A stretch of DNA of 36,302 bases from the NCBI GenBank assembly GCA_910586205.1, contig CAJUGD010000035.1, forward strand, positions 1 to 36,302, given 5' to 3'. Position 1 is the stretch's first letter. The number at the start of each line of letters is the position of its first letter. Origin of the DNA: an uncultured Lachnospiraceae bacterium. Lineage in GTDB: Bacteria; Bacillota; Clostridia; Lachnospirales; Lachnospiraceae. Position numbers and translations under genes: made by a program. Shown piece after piece: positions 15,677 to 23,532 of this stretch. The notes under the pieces were generated by a model. That model saw only the letters and a program-made list of their open reading frames with translations, made no database searches and was not told where the DNA came from.

Positions 15677-17635
15677 TTATTTATATATTTCTTTATTTCT
15701 AATATCACTTTCAAAGCTTTCCTGAGACAGATCTTCTCTTTCGCCTTCCACACCCACCCGCGTCTTCACACTATATGTCACCCCTGGATCCTCCCCCCAC
15801 ACAATATTACTTCCCCTTCTCTCATTCAGATAGTCCTTTCTCTCCACACTTTGAAAGAATCGGATCTCTCCTACCTTTTTGCATTCTTTATTCAGAAACT
15901 GCTCTGCAAAAAACATGTATTCTTCTGTAAATGCATATGCACGAATACTGTCCACCCAATTATCATGAATTTCATAGTTTATTGCTGATATGACATCAAA
16001 TGTATCCGTTATTCTTGAAAGCTTTTTATTAAATTCTTTTAAATCTTTCGGATAGGCTTCTCTTGCCTTTTTATATTCAACTGTTGCTTCGCTATTAAAT
16101 ATAGACACTATTGAACTCACATTTTCCTCCTCGCATAAATTTTCCTTTATACCATCATAAACTGTCATTCCTATCGATAGCATACCTGCAATCGCTCCTA
16201 TTCCTCCTGGAACATGTCCCAGAATCGTAAGTAAAGCTGCTAAATATTGTTGTTCTTCCTCCTTCACTGACTTTCCCACATATTCAAAGTGCAAATTACA
16301 AGGTATTCTTTCATCTTCCTCTGTTTTGATCTCACCCTCTGTTAAATATTCGTATGCCTTCACCGATATTCTGGCCGCATCCCTGTAAGCATACTTCAAT
16401 TCAAATCGTTCTTCTTCAAATCCATATAAATCATGGACCCTTTCAAATGTTTGAAAATGCTTTATTAGGGAATCTACCATTTCCAAGGTTCTGATGTATA
16501 AATTATTAAAATAAACAACCGATTCCTGTCCTGAAGTCATAAACTCCAATACTCCTCCACAGCGGCACACCATAAAAGAATCCGTAGTTAATACCCGGCT
16601 GTAATCTGTAGTCCAGTTCTCTATTTTTTCTATAATTTCTTGGAAATCCTGCATCAGTGAATTAATAATTTCCTTAAGCGCATTGTAACATGGTAAGCTT
16701 TCAATTTCAGCCGCAATATCTTTTGGTTCTCGCTCTGGACTTTCTACATTTCTTTTTAATTGATTTGATGGCATTGCCAAAGTTATGCTTACATCAATCT
16801 TTCCAACATCCCAGGTGGCTTCTTCCACCAACACATGAACATTCTCGTCGAGTTCCTGAAGTTTTTCATATACATATTTATAGTTGTTCAAAAATTTCTT
16901 GCTGGTAAGCCTTAATTTTTCCGCATATCCAAAAACATCTGCTTTATTTTCAATTTTTGACACGGTTTTCTCTATTTCATTTAGTGCCATGTCCATCCGT
17001 CCCCACCGTGTACGATAACGTCCCTCCAAAATACTGTCATAGTAATATCCGGTTCCGTGTTTCTCCTTTATGATTTTAGGAATCTCTTTCCATAATGCTT
17101 TAATTTGGATATACATCTTCTGAATATCACCATCACTGCCTCCTTGTAATGTACGGTGTTTTAACAGACGCTCCTCCATTTGATACATATTATTTACTGT
17201 AACCTTTTCACTTGGCTCAAACCAGACTTCCTCCAACAAATGCAAGCAAACACCATATCCCTGGTCAATATAATCTGACAGAAGTTCATTATATTTATTG
17301 AACTTTTTATTCTCCTCATTCTCTCCAACATAATCTGTATAAGCATACAACATTCTTACCGCATCCATATAATATGGAGAATAACATCTTTTAAAAGGAA
17401 GGAGATTCCCATTTTTCTTACAATCTTTTTCTGTAGCAATAATGTATGGGCCTGTTACATTACTTCCGTTTTTGTTTGCTTTTACAATCAGACAAGTACT
17501 CTCCTTTTCAGAACTTCTTTCTGACTGTCCGTAGCTACAGCAAATCCTCGCATTATCCACTACTACATTGTCTGCCCCGATCTGTGTTTCCTGATTTTTC
17601 AGTTCTTCTTCTAGTTTCTTCGTCCTATATTCCAT
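15677..17635 (-). CDS. Large PAAR-like (DUF4280-like) protein with split tip domain, putative membrane-active effector
   Basis: A 652-residue protein, ATG preceded by GAGGGAGAAAAAA. Residues about 21-90 hold the first half of a PAAR-like domain (VVVDNARICCSYG, TGPYIIATEKDC, NLLPFKRCYSP). Residues 350-370 hold what should be its closing part (TTDSFMVCRCGGVLEFMTSG); in the intact effector at 8326-9987 the same two halves are adjacent (PFGTC, TTKSFIFCKKYG, TSGQ). About 260 residues of helical sequence are inserted between. After residue 370 the chain is helical, with a Gly-rich hydrophobic stretch at about 465-490 (TILGHVPGGIGAIAGMLSIG) that could insert into a membrane. It follows the last candidate baseplate gene and precedes a TPR lipoprotein. 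I infer a tip-carried effector, perhaps a pore former; a structural tip protein is the alternative. Confidence 0.68.
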   Translation of the reverse strand: MEYRTKKLEEELKNQETQIGADNVVVDNARICCSYGQSERSSEKESTCLIVKANKNGSNVTGPYIIATEKDCKKNGNLLPFKRCYSPYYMDAVRMLYAYTDYVGENEENKKFNKYNELLSDYIDQGYGVCLHLLEEVWFEPSEKVTVNNMYQMEERLLKHRTLQGGSDGDIQKMYIQIKALWKEIPKIIKEKHGTGYYYDSILEGRYRTRWGRMDMALNEIEKTVSKIENKADVFGYAEKLRLTSKKFLNNYKYVYEKLQELDENVHVLVEEATWDVGKIDVSITLAMPSNQLKRNVESPEREPKDIAAEIESLPCYNALKEIINSLMQDFQEIIEKIENWTTDYSRVLTTDSFMVCRCGGVLEFMTSGQESVVYFNNLYIRTLEMVDSLIKHFQTFERVHDLYGFEEERFELKYAYRDAARISVKAYEYLTEGEIKTEEDERIPCNLHFEYVGKSVKEEEQQYLAALLTILGHVPGGIGAIAGMLSIGMTVYDGIKENLCEEENVSSIVSIFNSEATVEYKKAREAYPKDLKEFNKKLSRITDTFDVISAINYEIHDNWVDSIRAYAFTEEYMFFAEQFLNKECKKVGEIRFFQSVERKDYLNERRGSNIVWGEDPGVTYSVKTRVGVEGEREDLSQESFESDIRNKEIYK

Positions 17636-17721
17636 TTTTTTCTCCCTCTGCCGTATCCGTAAATATCCTCTATGTGTCTGCTATTCCGCCTTATCCTCCC
17701 GTCTGTTTTCAATCCTCCCTA

Positions 17722-17784
17722 CTATTTTTTTCCATCAAAAAAATTCCGTTCCAACGCCGCAATCCTTTCATCCAATCTTTCCAT
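17722..17784 (-). CDS. Possible 20-residue leader or small protein
   Basis: A short frame encoding MERLDERIAALERNFFDGKK. Its ATG lies nine bases after the stop of the upstream candidate baseplate gene and has GGGG four bases before it. The peptide would be one short amphipathic helix. The remaining 86 nt to the 652-residue gene contain two more GGGAGGA-type purine tracts. It may be a real microprotein, a coupling leader, or chance. Confidence 0.3.
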   Translation of the reverse strand: MERLDERIAALERNFFDGKK

Positions 17785-17793
17785 ATTTCCCCT

Positions 17794-18576
17794 TTATATC
17801 AGCTTAATCCCCCGTCTTTCTTGTATCTGCCTGCTCATACCCATGTCCCCTCGTCTTAACCTATGAAGAAGCAAAAGAAGATTTTTGTAGTATTCGTCCG
17901 TTCTCGAAAGTTTCTCCAGAGAAAGCATTTCCAGACGTGTTTTTAAATATTCTCTTATGCATGTAGCCGGAATATTCCCTTCCATTGCCAGAGTATTCAT
18001 AGCAAAACTGACATCATATATATTTTCTGATTTAAGCTCCAACAACTCTTTGGCATACTGTTTTAATATGGCTGGTGCCATAGTGCTTTCTCCCTGGGCG
18101 GCATAGGGGGTATAAAGGAGATTCACGGTATCATATTTGGTTGAAAAGTCTTCAAAATTTTCATGCCTTACCCGAAGCCTTGCTCCCTCTTGAAGAAAAA
18201 AGCGGCACAGCTCTAATTCAAAAACAGAATCCGTTACCTTGGTTTCCAACACAATTTCTCCCGTTCCCTTTACCTGGTCTATTTCCCGCCGCTCATCGGC
18301 AAACCGCACTTTCAAATACTGCATATCATTTGCTGGCTCACATGGTATGAAACATGGTTTTTCCTGAAAATACAATCGTCCTTTCCAGCAGAGCATACCA
18401 GAAGAAACTGTCAATCCCCCGTTATCCCATGAAAGATTTCCTCCAGACAGTATCCCATCAGAAACATCCTCTAAGGTAAGTTTTACTATATTTTTAGGAT
18501 AATCCCTAAGTTGTTCCAACATTTCTGCCCGCAGCAGACGTTTATTCCCAAATTCAGGCAATACATAGTAAAACAT
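17794..18576 (-). CDS. Putative CIS baseplate or receptor-shell protein, unknown family
   Basis: A 260-residue protein. The ATG at 18576 is chosen because GAGAGGAGGGATTGG lies directly upstream; an ATG at 18603 has no such support. The first 120 residues look beta-rich: LEDVSDGILSGGNLSWDN, then GGLTVSSGMLCWKGRLYF. That pattern resembles N-terminal shell domains of phage tail and T6SS TssK-type proteins, though I cannot assign a family. The second half is helical (MNTLAMEGNIPATCIREYLK, then YYKNLLLLLHRLRRGDMGMS). It is the last gene of the conserved core before the variable effector islands, consistent with a baseplate part that receives the spike. Confidence 0.6.
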   Translation of the reverse strand: MFYYVLPEFGNKRLLRAEMLEQLRDYPKNIVKLTLEDVSDGILSGGNLSWDNGGLTVSSGMLCWKGRLYFQEKPCFIPCEPANDMQYLKVRFADERREIDQVKGTGEIVLETKVTDSVFELELCRFFLQEGARLRVRHENFEDFSTKYDTVNLLYTPYAAQGESTMAPAILKQYAKELLELKSENIYDVSFAMNTLAMEGNIPATCIREYLKTRLEMLSLEKLSRTDEYYKNLLLLLHRLRRGDMGMSRQIQERRGIKLI

Positions 18577-18740
18577 CCAATCCCTCCTCTCGTAAATTTG
18601 CATAGCTTTTTCCAGTTCTGACCCTGCCCTATCCTATTGACATGTCTTCGCCCGGGCAATTCCTAGAGCGTGTCTGAAAACCCTTGTGTAAATATTTTGG
18701 TCTATTTTCCCGATTGCACAGGAACTTCAAGTACGGAGTA
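18577..18740 (-). other. Intergenic spacer between two candidate baseplate genes
   Basis: About 164 nt without a gene, unusually long for this compact operon. It holds the palindrome GCCCGGGC near 18650 and the string AGAGCGTG at 18666, which also occurs near 23491 in the spacer before the Hsp70-like gene. No T-tract follows the palindrome, so I do not call a terminator, and I see no convincing promoter. It may be a scar of a lost element. Confidence 0.4.
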
Positions 18741-19436
18741 CTAGCAAATCGCAATCCCACCAATCTGCATCGTCTCCCCCACCCCGATAATCCCAAAATG
18801 GTATTCATAAAACACCTCTGCCCGATACCGGATATCCAAAAACATTTCCATCAAAAATCCAAGCCGTTCTTCCAATTCCCCGGTCTTTTTCAACCTGGTA
18901 TAAATCAGGATTTCATCCGGGCGGTCATTATTGTGATAGACAATACTGTCCTCAATCAGCCCATGGACCAGATCGATAAAGATTGCCAGAGAACTGCCTG
19001 TCCGGCAGCTTCGAAGCCATCCGGACATCAAAATCCCCTTCTCCTCTTTCCCCATACTGGAAAATACCTTCCATGCCTTTTCTCCAAAAGCCCCCGCATC
19101 CAAATCGGATGCCAGCAGCTTTTTGTAATATTCCTCCCTGGTCATCCCTCTGCGGATGTCATTTCCCGCCAGCATATGAAGAATCACATTGGTCAGTTTT
19201 TTCCGCAATTGGGGGTAATCCCTTAATTCCGGCTGGAACAGATTCCTGAAAATATCATAAAACCGGCAATAGGTGTTGACGGCAATCTCCCTTTCCTCCC
19301 CCAGCTCTGTTTCATTGATAAATGGAATGGCAATTTCCAAATAAGCGCTGCTCCCCCCGTCATGGTAGAACCGCAGCCGCTCCTCCGGGATTCCTTCCTC
19401 CTTAGCCTCCAAAAGAACCTCCCACAAATATCTCAC
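18741..19436 (-). CDS. Putative CIS core (baseplate) protein, unknown family
   Basis: A 231-residue protein. I favour the GTG at 19436, which overlaps the TGA of the upstream gene (GTGA) and has GGAGGG eight bases before it; an ATG at 19454 gives six more residues. The N-terminal part is helical with a charged loop, and the central part contains SGWLRSCRTGSSLAIFIDLV. The end reads VFYEYHFGIIGVGETMQIGG, a compact beta-like finish. No signal peptide is visible. It is translationally coupled with the 431-residue protein and most likely works in the same subcomplex. A TssG/gpJ-like role is possible by gene order only. Confidence 0.58.
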   Translation of the reverse strand: MRYLWEVLLEAKEEGIPEERLRFYHDGGSSAYLEIAIPFINETELGEEREIAVNTYCRFYDIFRNLFQPELRDYPQLRKKLTNVILHMLAGNDIRRGMTREEYYKKLLASDLDAGAFGEKAWKVFSSMGKEEKGILMSGWLRSCRTGSSLAIFIDLVHGLIEDSIVYHNNDRPDEILIYTRLKKTGELEERLGFLMEMFLDIRYRAEVFYEYHFGIIGVGETMQIGGIAIC

Positions 19437-20728
19437 AGCACCATCCCTCCGCATTCATACCCTGGGTACAGCCTTTGGACCTCAGACACCAGGAAACTGG
19501 CAATATCCCGGTGCAGCCATTCTTCCTCCCTTCCTGCCTGAAAACGCAAAAACAGTTTTTTCTGGCTTCGGGTATCCCGGATTTCATCTTCAATAAAAGG
19601 ATTCATGGAATAGGTTTCTTTCCTTCCGTCAAACTGTTCCAAAAGCTCACAGCCCTGATAACGGATATACCTCTCCAGGTGAAAACCCCGGATAAAACGT
19701 TCCAACTCTGCCCTGGTCCTGATGCTTTGGCCCCATTTCCGCTGATACCGCTCAGAAAAATTTTCCACCCGTTCATTCTGCATCACCGGAAACTCATAGT
19801 GGTCTGTCTTTTTATTTTCAGCGTTGCGGATCTGGTAAATGCTCCACTTTTTTGTCCGGCTGTTTTCACTGATAATCAGCAGCTTCTCTTTTCTCTGGCT
19901 AATGCTCCGGATATCCGGCTCATCCCCTGCAAGATAAGCATGGCAGGTTCCATATTCCCGAATGGAGATCCGGTGTTCAAAATTCCTGTGATCTTCACAA
20001 GGAATGGGAAAACCGATTCCGTCTAAAATAAGCTTCCGCACATTCCACACCGGAACCATATCATAAGATACAAAGTCATTATATTTCCCAAAATCAATCC
20101 GGATCTGACGGATTTTTTCTTTTTTCTGTATCCCCTCCGGTGCCTGAAAAACTACAACATCCGCCAGTTTATACAGATAAGGGGCATTTAACGTCTGCCA
20201 GGGGATCCCATTCTTCATAAACAACTGATACAGACGGCCAACCTTCTGCAAATATTCCGTATTCCGTCTTAACCTTACCGTGATTTTCCTGGCTTCCCTG
20301 GAAGAATCTGTCTCAATCACCCCGTCAAATATTGGATCTCTTTCCCATAATTCCTTTAACTGCAAATAATCACACCGGAGCATGATTTTCATTAAGATAA
20401 ATTGCCCTTCCTTCTCAATCCCTTCCCAAATATCCCCTGCTTCATAGGAAAGAGCCTTCAAATCCCGGTCTTCCATTGGCGAAAAAAACTGATGGGAAGC
20501 ATCAAAGCAGCTTCGCTCTATAATCCCGGTCCGGATCTGATACCGGTTTACATCATAAGCCAGCTCCTCCTGAACCCGCTGCTCTAACTCCCTGTACATT
20601 TTCTCACTGGTTTCATAGAGATCCAAAAACACCTGCTCCATCAGCTCTTTAAAAAGAATCCTCTCCTCCAAAACAGGGATGGATACAATCTCCTGCCGGA
20701 TCATTTCCTTCATCTCCCCATAATTCAT
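19433..20728 (-). CDS. Putative CIS core (baseplate) protein, unknown family
   Basis: A 431-residue soluble protein; ATG at 20728 lies three bases after the stop of the Hsp70-like gene, with AGGAAGTAAGGG before it. The N-terminus is helical (MKEMIRQEIVSIPVLEERIL and onwards), as in hub-contacting baseplate wedge proteins. The middle is alpha/beta with an IRIDFGKYNDFVSYDMVPVW stretch. The end is helical and repeats FLVSEVQRLYPGYECGG. I recognise no named family. Its size and place between the ATPase and the coupled 231-residue protein suggest a wedge component comparable in position to TssF or gpJ; this is inference. Confidence 0.58.
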   Translation of the reverse strand: MNYGEMKEMIRQEIVSIPVLEERILFKELMEQVFLDLYETSEKMYRELEQRVQEELAYDVNRYQIRTGIIERSCFDASHQFFSPMEDRDLKALSYEAGDIWEGIEKEGQFILMKIMLRCDYLQLKELWERDPIFDGVIETDSSREARKITVRLRRNTEYLQKVGRLYQLFMKNGIPWQTLNAPYLYKLADVVVFQAPEGIQKKEKIRQIRIDFGKYNDFVSYDMVPVWNVRKLILDGIGFPIPCEDHRNFEHRISIREYGTCHAYLAGDEPDIRSISQRKEKLLIISENSRTKKWSIYQIRNAENKKTDHYEFPVMQNERVENFSERYQRKWGQSIRTRAELERFIRGFHLERYIRYQGCELLEQFDGRKETYSMNPFIEDEIRDTRSQKKLFLRFQAGREEEWLHRDIASFLVSEVQRLYPGYECGGMVL

Positions 20729-20731
20729 CCC

Positions 20732-23353
20732 TTACTTCCTCCCATCAAAGAAATTCTCCTCCCAGGTATCATCCTCAAAGGCAAAGAAGGTCTCCTCCCC
20801 CCGGTACAAAAGTTCCCCCTCCCGCAGCACCGGAAGCACGATAAATCCCCATTTTTTCCGGGAAACCCACACAAAGAACTTCATCTCCCCCTCCTGGATA
20901 ATATCCGTCTCCTCCTGGATCACCGTCCCCCCATAAGCCTCATTAATCTCCTCCTGGGTAGTCTGGAGAAAACGGGCCGTATCATAGGTAAAGGAATAGG
21001 TCCGCAGCCGTTTCCCCTGGCTGTCATTTAAGTACAGATCAAGCTGCCTGCCCACCATAAACCGGGAAATATACCCAATGGAATCCTCCCGGTCCATGCT
21101 TTTGATCAGGATCTTCTCCTGATTCTCATGGGTAAAAGCCATAATCTCATAAGGCAGTGTCCCCACCTGGTACTCCTGATTCACCTTCATGTACCCCAGC
21201 TTCCGGTTGAAGAAATAGGCCAGCGCCCCTTCCAGACAGCACATCTTTAACTCCGCCCCGTTCTCCTCCCTCCTGGAATGCTGGATCAGGCGCCCCGGCA
21301 CATACTCTTTCAGCGCCTCCGTAAACAGCCGGGACTTACAGGACTGTCCGGTCAGCTTGATCATATCGTAGCCCTGCAGCTCCCCCCGGACAAATTTCTG
21401 CTCCAAAAAACGCCCCATCAGCCCATAGATATCCGGGCGCAGGATCTCCTCAATCTCATTCAGGTACAGAGAAAAGGTAATCTCCTCCTTCATATGCCCC
21501 AGCCTTCCCTGCTCCATGACAGACAGCTTCCACCTGTCCAGAAAAATGACTTGCGTCTTTCTTCCGCCGGTTTGATTCTCCCGGTTTAAACCTTCCCCGG
21601 TTCTCTCCTCATCATTCCAACCTTCTCTGACTCCGGTTCCTTCACCTTTGTCCCTCCTTCCATCCCTTCCCCAACTGCCTTTCCTGTCTTTCCGGTTCTC
21701 ATTTCCCCCACCTGCCGGATCCCTCCAGGTACTCACCTGAAACTCATACAAAAACTCTGGCTGGAAGAAACGCTTTTTCACCTCCTCCGCCAATTCAAAC
21801 AAATAATAATAATTATTCTTTACATAAAAATACTCCTCCCGGCTCCGCTCCTCATACTCCTTAAAGCGGGTAGGCAGCACAGCCTCCGTCCTTTTGTACT
21901 CCTCCTCCAGACGGCAAAGGGAAGCCTCCCCTCCACTCCCTTCCGCCCATCCCTTCAGGGCTTTCACAATCCGTATCTTAATCAACTGCAGAATCCGGTA
22001 CGTCAGGTTGTTGCCCCCAAAGTTCGTGTCCCCATTTTCATAGCTGGTCTCCAAATCCACCAGATAAGACACCCGGCTGTTGTCAATCCGAAACCGACCG
22101 GAGGTCAGATCCGTAGTCCCTCCCCCGCAGTCAATCACAAGGGCATGATACCACTGTCCCTTCTCATACCCACCCTGGCGGATCAGACTGTCAATGCTGG
22201 AAAACAGCACCGCCATCCCCTCATCCAGCACACACTCCACCTGATATCCCGGCAAAAGCTCCTGAAACAATTCCTGGAATTTTTCCTTCTGACGGATGGG
22301 CGACAAAAGCTGTATCTGCTTAAAATTACACTTAAACTGCTGCTTTCCCATCTCAATCAGATATTCCAGGAAAGCAGCCAGCATCTCCCTGCGGGGGATC
22401 TGATATCTGTGGCCGTTTTTCAGGATCACGCTTTCCTTCCGGTCCGGGTCACTGACCCACCGCTTAATATCATAAAAAACCGGTACCTCCTCATCCCGGT
22501 AATTCTGCCGGTTCAGCCTTGCCGCCTCACACCCAAACACATACCGGGGCTTCTGCTCCCCCACACCCCCGATCCCCACCATGCTGGGGATCACATATCC
22601 CTCCTCCGACCGGGCCATCCGGCTGGTCCCATCCGGCAGGCAGATTCCCATGGTTGTGTTGGAGCTGCCAAAATCAATCACCAAAGGAAGCTCTGTCTCC
22701 TCTGCTTCCCGCACCTGAATGTCCAGCAAAGGAATCCGCACCGCCTCCACATACCCCGGAACCACCGTATCCCTGTCAAAATACCGGTCATACAAAAACT
22801 CCGACACCCTCTCCTGGGGAAAATACAAAAAGGAATACTGCCGCCTTTCCAAAGGCAGCACCGGCACCTCCCTGCCCTTCTGTAAATAAAATCCCCCGTC
22901 CGTCTCCTTTAGATAAAAACAGGTATAAATCCGGTCCTCCTCATCCACCAGAAGAAGGTTCCCCTCATAAAGCCCTCCTTCCGATTCCACCCAATACCCG
23001 TCCAGGCTGTTTAGCTCCAAATCCTCATATAAAAAGATTGTCCCCGGAATCCGGATTCCCCCTCCTTCCCGGATTTCCGTCGAAATGTTGTCCAAAAACT
23101 CCTGAAGCCTTTCCAGCCCCTTCTCACATCCCCGATCCACATGCCGAAACTCCCTCTGCCCCCGAAAACGCATGATCCGCCGGATATATCCTTCCCGATC
23201 CGGCACTTCCGGAGAAGAAGTGACCAGACGCTCCCTCCTGCAGATTTCCCGCAGTTGGAACAAGGTCATCCCCTCTAACTGGCTTCTTTTATAAGTCTTC
23301 TTCTGCTCCGGTTCCCTCCGTCCCGGATTCAAGGTATATGTATATCGGCTCAT
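20732..23353 (-). CDS. Hsp70/actin-fold ATPase with SAP-like N-terminus
   Basis: An 873-residue protein. I start at the ATG at 23353, preceded by GGAGAGGAAC; the longer frame from 23458 runs through a tandem repeat. Residues 25-65 resemble a SAP-type helix-extended-helix (MTLFQLREICRRERL). Residues 225-235 hold the phosphate-1 loop VIDFGSSNTT and 406-416 the phosphate-2 loop VIDCGGGTTDL, the hallmarks of Hsp70-class actin-fold ATPases. The chain is longer than DnaK and has a low-complexity charged insert at about 575-625 (RKDRKGSWGRDGRRDKG). The C-terminal part is beta-rich and lacks any obvious DnaK substrate lid. With DnaJ encoded in the same operon, a dedicated chaperone pair for sheath, tube or effector is plausible. 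The absence of a ClpV gene nearby raises the thought that it powers disassembly, but that is speculation. Confidence 0.85.
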   Translation of the reverse strand: MSRYTYTLNPGRREPEQKKTYKRSQLEGMTLFQLREICRRERLVTSSPEVPDREGYIRRIMRFRGQREFRHVDRGCEKGLERLQEFLDNISTEIREGGGIRIPGTIFLYEDLELNSLDGYWVESEGGLYEGNLLLVDEEDRIYTCFYLKETDGGFYLQKGREVPVLPLERRQYSFLYFPQERVSEFLYDRYFDRDTVVPGYVEAVRIPLLDIQVREAEETELPLVIDFGSSNTTMGICLPDGTSRMARSEEGYVIPSMVGIGGVGEQKPRYVFGCEAARLNRQNYRDEEVPVFYDIKRWVSDPDRKESVILKNGHRYQIPRREMLAAFLEYLIEMGKQQFKCNFKQIQLLSPIRQKEKFQELFQELLPGYQVECVLDEGMAVLFSSIDSLIRQGGYEKGQWYHALVIDCGGGTTDLTSGRFRIDNSRVSYLVDLETSYENGDTNFGGNNLTYRILQLIKIRIVKALKGWAEGSGGEASLCRLEEEYKRTEAVLPTRFKEYEERSREEYFYVKNNYYYLFELAEEVKKRFFQPEFLYEFQVSTWRDPAGGGNENRKDRKGSWGRDGRRDKGEGTGVREGWNDEERTGEGLNRENQTGGRKTQVIFLDRWKLSVMEQGRLGHMKEEITFSLYLNEIEEILRPDIYGLMGRFLEQKFVRGELQGYDMIKLTGQSCKSRLFTEALKEYVPGRLIQHSRREENGAELKMCCLEGALAYFFNRKLGYMKVNQEYQVGTLPYEIMAFTHENQEKILIKSMDREDSIGYISRFMVGRQLDLYLNDSQGKRLRTYSFTYDTARFLQTTQEEINEAYGGTVIQEETDIIQEGEMKFFVWVSRKKWGFIVLPVLREGELLYRGEETFFAFEDDTWEENFFDGRK

Positions 23354-23362
23354 GTTCCTCTC

Positions 23363-23458
23363 CATTTCTGTACTTCCATGCTCCATCATTTCTGTACTTC
23401 CATGCTCCATCATTTCTGTACTTCCATGCTCCATCATTTCTGTGCTTCCATGCTCCAT
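23363..23458 (-). repeat. Four tandem 24-bp repeats upstream of the Hsp70-like gene
   Basis: Four head-to-tail copies of a 24-bp unit at 23363-23386, 23387-23410, 23411-23434 and 23435-23458; only the last differs, by one base. On the coding strand each unit reads ATGGAGCATGG followed by AAGTACAGAAATG, so it contains ATG codons and GGAG tracts. The unit is a multiple of three and, in frame with the downstream gene, encodes MEHGSTEM each time. The array ends 9 bp before the chosen start codon. It may be a slippage-prone leader that tunes translation, or an expandable N-terminus. Confidence 0.9.
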
Positions 23459-23532
23459 CGCTTAATCCAAGATTTTTTCATTTTGCTTAGAGCGTGCCCA
23501 CTACGCCCCCCTTATTCAAACCAAATCCCCCT

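Noticed and set aside
18640..18680. GCCCGGGC palindrome and AGAGCGTG as an insertion-sequence end
   Set aside because: No matching inverted end, target duplication or transposase; the second AGAGCGTG near 23491 is too short to be significant.
22145..23175. Long plus-strand open frames opposite the Hsp70-like gene
   Set aside because: They are shadows of a GC-rich coding strand: Pro/His/Leu-rich translations, no ribosome binding sites and no domain, while the minus strand shows a clear ATPase.
20732..23353. A normal housekeeping DnaK
   Set aside because: Only the two phosphate loops match; the length, SAP-like N-terminus, charged insert and missing lid point to a specialised ATPase.
23363..23458. 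The 24-bp array as a CRISPR
   Set aside because: Units are directly adjacent without spacers, translate in frame, and no cas genes are near.
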